A DNA stretch of 64,000 nt, taken from contig CM045989.1 in NCBI GenBank assembly GCA_025175895.1, forward strand, positions 23,057,928 to 23,121,927, in the 5' to 3' direction. Made by a program: the position numbers and the translations under genes. The notes beneath the pieces were generated by a model. The model saw nothing but the letters and a program-made list of their open reading frames with translations, was not told where the DNA came from and made no database searches. The DNA is from Wurfbainia villosa. Taxonomy: Eukaryota > Streptophyta > Magnoliopsida > Zingiberales > Zingiberaceae. Below, piece after piece: positions 30,531 through 41,933 of this stretch (positions within the stretch are counted from its first letter, which is position 1; the number at the start of each line of letters is the position of its first letter).

Positions 30531-33407
30531 ATGTGCATTCTTTTTCGCAATGAAGCACATAAATATCGCTTTGATAAGCTTTCTAACCGTATAATAGTTG
30601 CCACAAGATACATAGACGAGTCTTTGTTGGAAACCCTAGGTTTACGAAATGACGTCGAATGGTTGTTCCACAATGTGGATTGGGAAGAGCTAATGGAGAT
30701 TAAGAGCCCAACCTACCCTAGGATTACTTTAGAATTTTTGTGCTCGGTGGATGCGGAGATCATATCAGGAATGGATTGTGAAGAAGGGAATATGACATTT
30801 AGGCTATTCAATAAAGAACATAAATGGAGCCTTTGCGAATCTTTGTTTTGGGTTACCTCATGGGGGAGAAAGTGTTGGTGCAATCGGCCCAGGTCACGAT
30901 TGACCAGGACTCGAGTTTGACTCGAGAGATGTTTTGATGTTCGACAAAAATATATGACAATGTGATTGTCATGCGAAAGTCCAAGTCTTGGATACTTGGC
31001 ATGGAAAGTCCAAGTGGGACACTTGAAATTTGGGAAAGTCCAAGCATAGGTCTTGGTAATGGAAAGTCCAACATGGGTTGGCAAGGAAAGTCCAAGTATG
31101 AGTCTTGGCATGGAAAGTCCAATATGGGTTGGCAAGGGAAAGTCCAAGCCTGAGTCTTGGCATTTGAGAAGTCCAAGGGGTTTGATATTGGTGGCGTAAA
31201 GTCCAAGCGGGAGTCTTGGCAGCATAAGTCCAATGGTTGGCGGCGTAAAGTCCAAACGGAGTCTTGGCGGTGTAAGTCCAATGTGCCTTGGCAGTGTAGA
31301 CACCGTTAGCATGACATAGCTGATGGAAGCACCTGAAGGCTAGCGCAATGGATGAACAAGTCATGGATGACTTGGAGGGATCCGAGAGGCGTGAGGCTAA
31401 TGGAGGTGGCTAAAAGGCTTAGGTCTAGGCTAAGGGTGGTCTAGCAAGTATGAGGGCACCATACTTGGGTTAAAATCTCATGTTTGAGGTGTGTCAGTCG
31501 ACTGGTGTGAGTCAACTAGGGTTTGACTGCGGGAGGTGCCTTAGCAGTTGACTGACAAAGGAGGCGGCGATCGATTGATTGAGCAATCGATCGATAGTGT
31601 GATCACCGATCGTGGTGTTTGGTTTGTTACGCATGTATGGAGTCTAACTCATTCCGGGCTAGCAATGAGTGAAGGCTTGATCAGTTGACTAATGGACATG
31701 ATCAGTCGACTGATGTCCTATCCGTTGAATTTTTCCAGCTTAGATTACACCGTTGTCTCACAGCAACAGTGTCATCAGTCGACTGATGGTCCCGAGCAGT
31801 CGACTAATCGGCAATTTTCAGCCTAGGTTGAAGCTTTAAATGGAGCTCGTGGAGGGAAAATCAAATAGCGTTTCTTGAGGGCTTTTGGGGCGATTTGCTG
31901 CTGCAAATCAGGGTCTTCAAGTGCAAGTCAAGCAACCAAGCATTCAAGCAATCAAAAGCAAAGTGTTGTGAAGTTCTCTTTACTTATTTTCGTATTTGCA
32001 TTGTATTTGCTTGTTTGTCTTTCGTATTACTATTGTAATCAATTGTACGAGGTTTCTCCACCTCCGACTTGTGTCGAGAAGGAGTTATTGCATAGTGGTG
32101 TGTTTGTGGCATCGCTAGAGCTCTTTAGAGCTCGATCCGTGGAGTATGAACCGTTCGGTTCCGAACCACGTTAAATACTTGTGTTTGCGTATTTGTTTAT
32201 TTCGTTATTGCTTTACTATTATTATTTCGCTGCGTGCTAACGAAGTTTGTAGACGAACGCGAATAATTTCCATCATCGCAACTAGCACGACGCTATTCAC
32301 CCCCCCCCCTCCTAGCGGTCAACATTTCCCCTTCAGAAAGGAGAACGTCTAACAATTTTAATGCAAGAACATTTTGGTTTGAATTGACTAGGGAGAACTC
32401 CTATAATCCCTCTAGGGATAAGGCATCCCGTTTTCAAAATCCTATTTTTCGATACATCCACCACTTCATGGCAAGCACTATTTTTGGAAGAGGATAAAGT
32501 GATGGAGTAGTGCGAGCGAGTGAATTGTTGTGCCTATGGAGCATGTTGCAAGGAAATAATTCGGTAGACGTAAGTTCACATTTCATTAGACATTTAATCA
32601 AGGTAGGTAAAGCGCCAAAGGGGGAAATTATATTAGGGCGTTTGATAACCCACACCTGTGATAAACTTAGATACAATTGTGGGGGATTGGAGAAAGTAAA
32701 AGGGAGTCCTAACATAGACTTGGGGGTATGCATGGCTATAAAAATGATTGCGAGAGAAGGAAACTCTTTTTATTTTGTAAGGAAGAACATGACACCCCTT
32801 AAGCTTCCTGACCCCAATCGTACCACAGTCACAAACCCCGCAAATTAGCAACTTGATAGGATAGTTGAATCCCCACTGCAAGAGGGTTCTTCTACCCGTG
32901 CACCTCCTTCACCACCTTCACCACATGCACCTTTAGATCCATCTAGCCATAAAAGCCCTCCTACTCCACAATCCGAACCTGCACAACATTATTTTGCTTT
33001 TTTTGAACATGATGCAAGTCGGTTCACATTCGATTTTTCGAAATTCAAATCGCGCCTAGATAGCATCTGCACAGAGCAACAGACACAGGACAACGTTGGG
33101 AAGAGCAAAGCACCTTCACATGAGAGGAGTTCAGGATTTGAGAGGTCATTTTTAGCCGGCGAATGAGTTTTACGATCACACCCAGCAGTATTTCTAGGAG
33201 GAGGCCGAGTATTGCTGGGAGATGTGGCAATTCATGCGCGATGCACGTAGACAGTGGGCCCGAGAGGAGGAGCACAGAGCGGTCGCGAAGTCCACTAGTT
33301 CGCAGGTTAACCACATGTACATGTGGTACCAACGCTTGAGTGCTCGGTTCTCTAATGAGTCGGAAATGTCGAGTCTTCCTGAGTTACCTCCACGGTCACC
33401 ACGATAG
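30531..33407 (+). pseudogene. ATHILA ORF-1 family gene, split by a solo LTR
   Basis: The first part (30531-30872) encodes a block with KYRFDKLSNRIIVATRYID, LGLRNDVEWLFHNVDW, SPTYPRITLEFLCS and MTFRLFNKEHKW. After the LTR at 30873-32324 it resumes with FWFELTRENSYN, ASRFQNPIFRYIHHFMAS and TIFGRG, then a stop, then ELLCLWSMLQGNN and LGRLITHTCDKLRY (to 32845). A third, more decayed part runs to MYMWYQRLSARF and a Pro-rich end at 33407. Order and motifs match the ATHILA ORF-1 protein family (Pfam PF03078), function unknown. The LTR insertion and several stops destroy it. Confidence 0.8.
30873..32324 (+). mobile_element. Solo LTR of the element A family
   Basis: Starts TGTTGGTGCAATCGGCCC and ends AGCGGTCAACA, matching the A-family LTR end to end in the plus orientation, 1.45 kb. 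It has the CCAAG/CTTGG array (30970-31290) and CAGTCGACTG cluster (31495-31805). The flanking 5-mers GAAAG and TTTCC do not match, so no target duplication is visible. Confidence 0.85.
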
Positions 33408-34404
33408 AGGTATATTTCGAATTTAAGTCTGGGGGAGCGGATGTTTTCCTCATATTTCACTTTATGTGTCTTTTGTTTTGGTAGATTTGATCGAAATTAT
33501 TTATCTTTTGCTTAAGTATGGTAGTTTTATCTGCAATTGTTTACCTTTTGTTTCAGTTTTCATGCATGTAGTTACTGTAGAGATGTTTGAGTTCTTGTTT
33601 TGTTTGATCTCATTGTTTACTTCAGTGAAATTTTTGAGAAATATCATGGTAATGGGTTGCATTGTCATAAGCATATCGCTTTTTCTTTTATCTCATAGTA
33701 CCATTTTGTTTGTATGATAATGCATGTTCACCAAGCTTCACAAGTCTGATTTTACCTTTTCACCAACACTTAATCTGAATTTCAAAAAAGGGTGCTTAGT
33801 ACAAATTAGTTATGATTCATCTTGTTAGATTAATATTTTGGAATCCATAAGGGACTTTAGATTAGCATTCTAATTACTGGAGATGCTCGAATTGTGCCAA
33901 CTCACTTGGGAAAATTGAAACTTTAGAGAGTATGAAAGGAGTGAGAGCTTTAGAACACGAGTTCTTGAAAAAAAAATATTTTAAAAAAAGGGAGAGAGAA
34001 AGAAAATAGTCATCGTGGGTGGAAATAGATAGGTGTCCCTTTGAAACCGAGTTAGGTTACTGAGGAAACACCTACTAATTTTTCTCAATACTGAGCACGT
34101 CTTTGAGACTTTATGCTAATTCTAGAAAACGACCCTCACTTAGAATAGGTAAGTGTCTAAAGCTGGAAACTTTAGGAACACTAGGAGATGATGAATTAAC
34201 TTAACTTGGAAATTGAAACCCTTTGGATGAAGTTTTACACTTGCACGGTAAACTTACTTAGTGAACATGGTGAACCTATTTATTTGCTTTGACCATAGTA
34301 TCACTTGATAAGTTTAAGTGAGCATGCTCGACATTGTAGCGATCCATTACACTGCACACTGAAGTTTGCTTGAGGACAAGCAAAGGTTTAAGCCTGGAGG
34401 ATTT
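33408..34404 (+). mobile_element. Athila 3' non-coding region and polypurine tract
   Basis: Follows the ORF-1 remnant and contains AAGTCTGGGGGAGCGG (about 33424) and AAGCCTGGAGGATTT directly before the LTR at 34405. No gene recognised. Confidence 0.65.
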
Positions 34405-35429
34405 TGATGTGTGCAATTCATATAGGATTTTAGTGATTATTTTGGCACATATCTTATTACATCTAGTTGATATTCGATGCATCTTTACTTAACTTTGCAC
34501 CGTATAGTTACTTCCTAGTTCGGAGATCTACTTTTGTTGTTTTCCTCTTTATAGGAAGGAGTTTTGAAGTGTTGAAGATTCTTGCGAAGCATGAAATTAA
34601 GGGGAGTGTGCTCTGGCCGTGTTCCCGAGACACGAGCATGATTCCTGAGCAAGAAGGATGAAGATCAAGCTTTCTTCCAAAAGAACACACGGCAGACCGT
34701 GTGTTTTGCACACCGTCGTGCCCCAATCTGTGGCAAGGGTCATGTGGCATTGGCACGACGGAGCGAATTTCTCTAACATGAAGCACGGCGGACTGTGTGA
34801 ATTTCACACGATCGTGCCTTCTTTTACATGAATCTCCAGAATGACACATGGCCTAGCTGTGTGAATTTCACATGGCCATGTAGCGTTGCCGCAAATTCGA
34901 GGCGATAGATTTTCCACACATTTATGGAAAGTCGAGGTTGCCTCTATATATAAGAAGGCTTACCATACAACAAGGACGGCAGATGCCCAAAAAAGCATCA
35001 AGAGCTCATAAATTAGAGGAGGAGAGGAAGGAGATTCCAAGCCGACGTTGAGAGTTCATCTATAAAGGAGCACCCGAGAGACGCTTCTTCAACCAAAGCA
35101 TAGCGTATTTTCTTGCAAACATAGACAACTTTGGTCATATTACTTTCCTTTCAATGTCTTATGTTCGTTTCTCATTATGTATGGAGTAGATCTCTAGATT
35201 CTAGGATTAGGGAGTAACCGTATGTATGTTGAACTTTGTCAGGTAATGAATTCTGAGTTTTTCTGATTTTATTTGCAACCTATGTTTTTTAATTTGATGA
35301 AGATGAGTGGTTTTGCTCTTATTCTACTATGCATAATCGATATGGGTGTAAAAAGTATTCATAGTGAAATCTAGGAGAATCTAAGGAAGAACTGAAAGGT
35401 TACTTTTCCTTAGAAACCATAGAAACTTA
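34405..35429 (+). mobile_element. 3' LTR of Athila, left part
   Basis: Starts TGATGTGTGCAATTC like 18999 and continues collinear with 18999 to about 20010, where element B is inserted (AGAAACTTA before, AATTAAGAAG after). Confidence 0.85.
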
Positions 35430-36988
35430 TGGGTGCAACAATCCCTGGGTCAATGACCAAACTCGAGTGGGACTCAAGTAGTGCTTTGATGTTTGACAAT
35501 GAGTTTGACCATTGTTTGACAATATAGTTTGACCATATGACTAGTAGATGATTGGGATATCCAAAGTCATATGGGGGAGATTATTTGAGAGAGATTATTG
35601 GAGCAATTAACCTCGGAAGTCCAAGTTTGGATACTTAGCAAGCATGGTCTTGGCATGGAAAGTCCAAGAATGGTCTTGGCATGGAAAATTCTAAGCATGG
35701 TCTTGGAAATTGGAAAGTCAAAAATGGTCTTGGCAAGGAAAATCCAAGTCATAGGTACTTGATAATGGTAAAGTCCAAAGATATAGTCTTGGCGATATAA
35801 GCCTAAGTATGTAGTCTTGGCGGCGTAAAGTCCAAGTGAACTTTGACAATTGAGAAGTACAAGGGTAGGTTTAGCGGCGTAAAGTCCAAGCATAGGTCTT
35901 AGCGGCATAAGTCCAAATAGATCTTGGCAAAAAAGTCCAAGGGTGATGTTTTGGCAGCATAAAGTCCAAGCATGGAGTCTTGGTGGCATAAGTCCAAATG
36001 AACCTTGGCAAAGGACCCGGTTAGCATGACATAGCCGATGGAAACACCTGAAGGCTAACGCGAGTCGCAGATTCGAGGGATCCGAGAGGCGTGAGGCTGA
36101 TGGATGTGGCTAGAAGGCTTAGGTATAGGCTAAGGGTGGTCAAGTATGAGAGGATCATACTTAGATTGAACCTCATGTTTGAGGTTTACCAGTCAACTGG
36201 AGTTATGGACTAGTCGACTGACTGAGTGTTCGATACTCGACATCCTAGTTGACTCGTATCAGTCAATGATGGGCAGTCGACTGGTGGACACGGGCACAGA
36301 ATGTCCCGTAGTCGACTGGCCAATCGACTACTGGATTGGCAGTCGACTGTTAGTAAGGGTAGTCGACTGCTAAGGTATCTGTTGGTTGGAATGTCAACGT
36401 GGATTAGTCCGTTGTGAGATAACGGATAAGGGAGCAGTCGACTGGTGTCTTTTGGCAGTCGACTGCTAGGCGCGAAATCAGCCAACAACAGGTTATAAAA
36501 GGAGCAACTCATAAAGTATTTCGGTTAAGATTTTTTGGGCGATTTTGAAGGGGAAGTGTTGTTGCATTCCAGACCTTCAAGAGCAATGCAAAGCAACCAA
36601 TAAACAAGCAATCAAAAGATCTCTTGTAAAGTGTTCTTCATTTATTGTTGTATTTGTTTCTTGTTTTGGCTATATCTTGTGTTCTTATTGTTGTAAGACT
36701 TTTGTACGAGACTTCTCCACCTCCGATGTCATACCGAGAAGAAGAAGTTTGATAGTGGTGGTGTGCGTCACTAAAGCTCAATTAGATCTCACCCCGTGGA
36801 GTAGAAACCCTAGTTCCGAACCACGTTAAATCTCCATGTTATTCTTGTATGTATCTATCTTTCGTTTATGCTTTATTTTATTTCTGCTGCACATTACTAA
36901 CAATTGTAGACAGGCACGACGCGATCAAATCGACAAAATCGTGAAAACACTATTCACCCCCTCTAGCGCAGTCACTGATTCCTCTACA
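35430..36988 (+). mobile_element. 5' LTR of element B
   Basis: Starts TGGGTGCAACAATCCC and ends GATTCCTCTACA, followed by the primer site. The CCAAG/CTTGG array is at 35615-36010, palindromes CAGTCGACTG at 36190-36470, TATA box at 36494-36500. It matches 53194-54714. Confidence 0.88.
36190..36500 (+). promoter_or_regulatory. U3 palindrome cluster and TATA box of 5' LTR B
   Basis: Exact CAGTCGACTG occurs near 36274, 36341, 36433 and 36457, with TAGTCGACTG variants between. TATAAAA at 36494-36500 follows (also 54219-54225 in the 3' LTR). The spacing resembles families C and D. Confidence 0.5.
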
Positions 36989-36990
36989 AT

Positions 36991-37002
36991 TGGTATCAGA
37001 GC
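36991..37002 (+). other. tRNA-Met primer binding site of element B
   Basis: TGGTATCAGAGC two bases after the LTR end, the classic Copia site. Confidence 0.92.
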
Positions 37003-37079
37003 AAAATTGCTCTTCTAGGATTAACAACCGAGGGAGCACGCACTAGGAGAAATAAAGTTTCAAGATAGATTTAGGGATG

Positions 37080-38619
37080 ACATCACGGTTCCACCTTCCT
37101 TTAACCGCGAAGACTTGGTATATTAAAAGGTGAGGATGGAACACTTTCTAATTTGTAAAATAGAAAATTAATTTGTATTGAAGTAGGCTTAAAAGCGCCT
37201 ATGGACAAAAAGATAAGGCTCCTCAAGAAGAAGAAATTGACGGAGGAGCAAATCCAAAAATTCGAGACCAACAAGGTAACAAAAATATTGGTTAATCAAA
37301 TACCTAATGATTTATTATATAAGATAGGAAAATTTGAGGATGTCAAGGATTTATGGGGTAAGCTAGCCAAGCTTCACGAAGAACCATCCATAGCTCAAGT
37401 AGAGGAGGAATGCTTATCCTCTCAAGCTCATGAAGATTCAGAGATTGATAGGTGTTCAACATCCGAAGAATAAATTGAGGAAGCTTCCACCTTTAGGATT
37501 GAAGGGGAGGAGAGACAATCTACACCGGATCAAGAGGAGGAGCTATCTATATCCGGGAGTAATTCCCCTATAGGTAACTCGAGCATAGTTCATAAGAATA
37601 AAAATCATATAACTTGCCTTGAGTGTAGAGAACAAGGGCACTACAAGAGTAAATGCTCAAAAAGAGTCAAGAAAACTCAACCGACACCAAAGGCGAAGGA
37701 GAAGGCCAAGGAAGCCTGTGCCCAATACGCAAAAGTAAGAAGCACATTGTGTGTTTCATATGCTAACAACGGAAGGAGTCAATATCCTAGGGGAAGTCAC
37801 TCCAAGAAGAACAAAGTAGGGAGCTCAAATATGGGGAGAGCTAAGGTAAACCCTAAGGTATCATTTAATTATGCACCTACTAGTTTTCGTAATAAAAATA
37901 AGCATGTTAATAATTTTCTTGCTATTGTTAATCATGAAAAGGATGCTAAAAATAAATATTTTTGTTTGGGTGCAAAATCATATGAATATTTACCTAAGGG
38001 CAATTCTAGGCCAATCCCACCTAAGGATAACAAGAACCTAGGCATAAATCCCAAGAAATCTATACGCATGCCTAGGAAGAAGAATATCTCAAGAAATGAT
38101 GGAAATTCAAAAATTGAGGTATTAGAAAAGGAAAACCAAGCCTTAAGGTTAAAACTTGATAAATTAGAAAAGATCCTTAGAAAAATGACCAATTCAATTA
38201 AAGGATCTAGGAGTCAAACTTTAGGTGTTAGGAGACAAGACTCTTCTAAGGATAAAAAAGGTTTGGGTCACAAACCCAAGTCCAAAATAGTTACGCCAAC
38301 CTACCATAGTGTTCTATTTGGTTATGAAACTCTTTCTAGGTATAGAAAAACCAAGGTCATAAGAAAAGTCATCCCTAAAGTTGACCATGGTAGATGTCTA
38401 GTGACTAAGGCCTCTAAAAGACCTAGGAAAGTCACTGGCAAGATTACAAGGAGAGTTACTGCTAGAGTTAACCTTGAGAATACCCAAATGACTAAGATTT
38501 CAAAGCCTAGGAGGGGCATTAAGAGAATAGCTAGGGAAGTCATCCCTAGTGAGTATCTAGTTAACTCAAGAAGCTTCAATAGGTATTGGGTTCCTAGGAG
38601 CGTGATTCCATCACGCTAG
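37080..38619 (+). pseudogene. gag-like gene of element B
   Basis: The leader part (37080-37200) still shows VPPSFNREDL-type coding with stops. An open piece 37201-37473 encodes the second half of the UBN2 core (LTEEQIQKFETNKVTK, IPNDLLYKIGKFEDVKDLW). One zinc knuckle is intact (CLECREQGHYKSKC, 37615-37656). The second has lost its histidine and cysteine pattern (CVSYANNGRSQYPRGS). The 290-codon stretch 37747-38619 gives a basic tail with a coiled coil (LEKENQALRLKLDKLEKIL) and ends RYWVPRSVIPSR, matching element A. The order and tail equal those of A, so the two elements share one gag type. Confidence 0.82.
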
Positions 38620-38897
38620 ATGGGTTTAGGATGTGTCAACTCTAAATGAATGAGTAGTTAACTTAACTATAGTAGAGTTGACACTTTAGAGCATTTTCAA
38701 AGTTAAGTGATACCTTGGAAATGAGTTTAAAATTATATCCTAAAAGGATTTTAGAATCTGTCAATAAAATTTGAAGAGTTTGAAAAGTCAATCCAAAATT
38801 GACACAATTAGATTAGATGTATGGTGTGCCAAAATTTGAGGGTTTGGCATACTCAAGAGGTTAAATTGTAATTATGTAAAATTTGGTATTTAACATT
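38620..38897 (+). mobile_element. Interior of element B downstream of gag
   Basis: Non-coding, similar to the minus strand of 26600-26917 in element A (GTTAACTTAACTATAG, TGTGCCAAAATTTG and the like). Confidence 0.65.
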
Positions 38898-39580
38898 AAG
38901 GTTTAAAATCACGACCCGTATCAAGATTTCGATCAGCGAGGAACGATACGGTTATGGTACCATATCGTCCGTGCCAATACTATTTCGGTATTTTTTTCCT
39001 TTTTTTTAAACATTAATATTTAATTATTTGATTTTTTTAAATTTTAGTTAATTTTTTAAAAAGAATTTAAGATTTAATTTTAAATAAATTATAATTTCGA
39101 ATTTTGAATTTTAATTAAAATATCTTATATTTTTAAAAAATTTATATTTTTAAAAAATTTATATTTTTAAATAAAAATAAAAATTTATATAATTATATAA
39201 ATTAATTAATAATTTATTTAATTAAATTTTACAGTTTAATTAATTTATATTATATATATAAATTTTTAATTAATATATTTTTTAATTTTAGAAAATTTTC
39301 CATCCACACACGCTTTCGCGATCGCGAACGCGCGCTGCGCGATCGCGTTCCCGATCGCATTGCATGATCGCAAACTTCTAGCAGCGCAATTGGGAACGCG
39401 ATCGCGTTCTCGTAGCACGATCAGGAATGCGATCGCATTCTCGCAGCACGATCGGAAACGTGATCACTGTTGTCGTCGATCACGTTGCTATCGTCGTTGT
39501 CTCGCATGCGTGCCGATGCCGATTCCATGTCGGAACGAAAAAATTCGTCCGTTTTGCGTGGAACGGCTCGATATTTAATA
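38898..39580. mobile_element. Unclassified insertion with AT-rich core and CpG-rich end
   Basis: Sequence absent from the matching part of element A. TTTAA occurs at both edges (38905-38910 and about 39571-39576) and may be a target duplication. The left end reads ATCACGACCCGTATCAAG. The centre is AT-rich with TTTAAATATAAAAATTT-type runs, followed by GCGATCGC-rich palindromic units (39310-39440). No ORF is convincing. It could be a MITE or part of one. Confidence 0.4.
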
Positions 39581-40438
39581 CCTTGTTTGGCATAATCCTA
39601 GATAATGACAATTAGAATTATGGCTTAGACAATCTCATTGTACTTCATACACTTGCTATGGTTCATATATCATATTGTATGTTTGCATGAGAAGTATATT
39701 TTAATGCATCGCATCTCACAAAAATATAAGGTTTATCTTGATTGTGCATTTCAACATATAGATAGGGTGAGATGCTAGGAATAAAATTTTTGACAAATAA
39801 TGCTTGTGAAAATAAAATAGAATGTCAAAACGCATTAACAAATACATAAATATAAACATAATGCTGGTATAACCAGTACCCATATGACAAACACACAAAA
39901 TGTAACAAAATTGAGTTAAACAAATTGGTTTTCACAATATTCAATATCACGATCGATCGTGCAAGCAATGATCAAGTTATCAGAGTAACGCACGTAAAAT
40001 CTAGATGATCGACTACTAGTGTTGTACACGACCACAGAAAGGTCAGCAGTCGACTGATGGGCGTGATGCTTAAATGACCAAGCCCTAGTCGCTCGGCCTT
40101 TCATGGGATCAACTTCTTCCCAAACCTCTCGCCTGTCGTTCCCAGCGTCTTTTCCGGCGATCTAGCTCTTCAGTAAGCCCCGAAACCCTAAATCTAAGTA
40201 TTCTAGGTTAACCATTATCCCTATCGAGCTAATCCGAGCCTTCTCTTTCTCTTGTTTGGTTGACTCCGCTCGTTTTTAGGGTTTCGGCTTCACCTTCAAT
40301 TTCGGCCATGTTCCTTCGGCATTCCTCCGGTTGTCTTCTACAACCCCACACTAGCAAATGGCACCAAAGTAATCCTCCGTCATCTTCCTCTGATTCATTC
40401 TTACATGTTCATTCTCTGACCAAATTGCTTATGCATTC
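39581..40438 (+). mobile_element. Interior of element B before the additional ORF
   Basis: AT-rich interior, then a change near 39960 to sequence with CGATCGATCG and GCAGTCGACTGATGG (about 40042), about 400 bases before the additional ORF. The 5' leader of the ORF contains AACCCTAAATCTAAG. No gene supported. Confidence 0.5.
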
Positions 40439-41630
40439 ATGATCATGTCATTCATATGCATTCATTTTAAACAAAGACGTAGATTAGAGTCGGATGAAGG
40501 AACCTCGAGGAATCAAGAATCCTCAGATCCTAGGGCTCCGAGTGATGATCATCATCAGTCTCGGACATTCCAACTTATACCAATTCGTTACTTGGACGAG
40601 TCGTTCTTTAGAAATTATTGTAGGGATGTCATTCAAATCATCACAACACTAACCTACTTTCTGAATTTTACACCAATCTTATGAAAGTCGGAGATGATCC
40701 GACGTATCATACTCGCGTTGCAAAATGCGATATGTACTTTAATCCAGAGATCCTACTAGAATTTCTGGGTTGTCGACCATCTGATAACATTTTTATATTT
40801 TATCCTACTTTAGATAAGTCAACCCCCCCCCCCTACCTTTTGATAATATCACGATAGACCATATGCATGAGCATTTTTTTCACCGACCCTGTCGCTTAGG
40901 TCAAAATCTATTTTCAATCAGTGACTTATTAGCTCCGGATAATGTCCTCTATAAGGTCATTATAGCACGCATACTACCTATAGTCACTAGGGGTCAGGCT
41001 ATGATTTTCCCTCCCCATTTATTTTTGATATATGCAATACGTAATTTATTAGATGTCAATCTGGCATTGAATGTTTTTCGTTGCATAGTCCATTTTGTGT
41101 CCCCCGTCCAAGGGAAGATCCATATGCTCTTAAGTACATCATTACTGCATGGTTAGCATCTAGGGGCATGAATGTCTCCAAGGGTACGGTGAAGCAGCTA
41201 TCAGACACATATGATCGTATCACCCTGCGGCACCTCGCACTGGCGGGGATGGTTAGAGGCTACGGACAGATGCAATGGCCAGAGCAGCCTCAGTCGGCTG
41301 GGGCGGCTGAAGGGGAAGTTGCGAAGGAGGACATCCCTATGCTACCAGATGCATTAGACATGGGTCTCTCTGCCCGTTTTACATGTCTAGAGTCCCAGTT
41401 CGAGGAGCTCCATGAGACTATCGATATACGATTTGAGGAGCTCAGTCTCGAGCATTCATCCATGACTCACCACTTGACACAGATCGACTCTCGTCTTCAC
41501 ACATTCGAGCAGCGTCAGCTCGAGATGTACGAGATGATGCGGAGTTGGACTATAAGTCAGTAACATCCCCCTCCTCCACCACCTCCAGTCGACGACACTG
41601 GTGGTTGGTAACTAGGATTGTGATCATGTA
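40439..41630 (+). pseudogene. Additional ORF of element B, homologous to that of element D
   Basis: Fragments in two or three frames. The start region (40439-40684) has FKQRRRLESDEG and IRYLDESFFRNYC, equal in layout to KRRAVEIESS and RYISRSFFSN of element D. Next come LFSISDLLAPDNVLYKVIIA and PPHLFLIYAIRNLLDVNLAL (40863-41100). After a shift, YIITAWLASRGMNVSKGTVK is followed by an acidic, coiled-coil C-terminus (LESQFEELHETIDIRFEEL, 41081-41563). A proline run lies just past the stop (41568-41590). Function is unknown. Confidence 0.6.
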
Positions 41631-41933
41631 TTTTCCTTTATTTCTTGGTGAGGTTGAAGGTCAAAACTTTTATCTATCACTTGTAAGGATGGTTCTTGAA
41701 GTAAATGAAATGACCTCTTTTTTCAATGGCAAATGTTGTAAATTATGCACATTTTAATGTCATAATCATCTTTCATACATTTAGAATAATTAAATAAAAT
41801 TAAGGATAATAGCATGATTTGAAGTCTCATGATAAGGAAATCAAATAGAGTTGTCTAGATAAAATGCACGAGACCTTAGATACGGAAGAACAAAAATCCA
41901 CATCTCACAAAAATATTAAATTGACATGTGTAT
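41631..41933 (+). mobile_element. Interior of element B before insertion E
   Basis: Non-coding, alignable with the minus strand of element A at about 26270-26430 (AGGATAATAG, GAAGTCTCAT, AACAAAAATCCACATCTCAC). Confidence 0.65.

Noticed and set aside
38890..39600. Continuation of the element B gag or pol into the AT-rich block
   Set aside because: No retroviral motif in any frame; the block is missing from the matching interior of element A.
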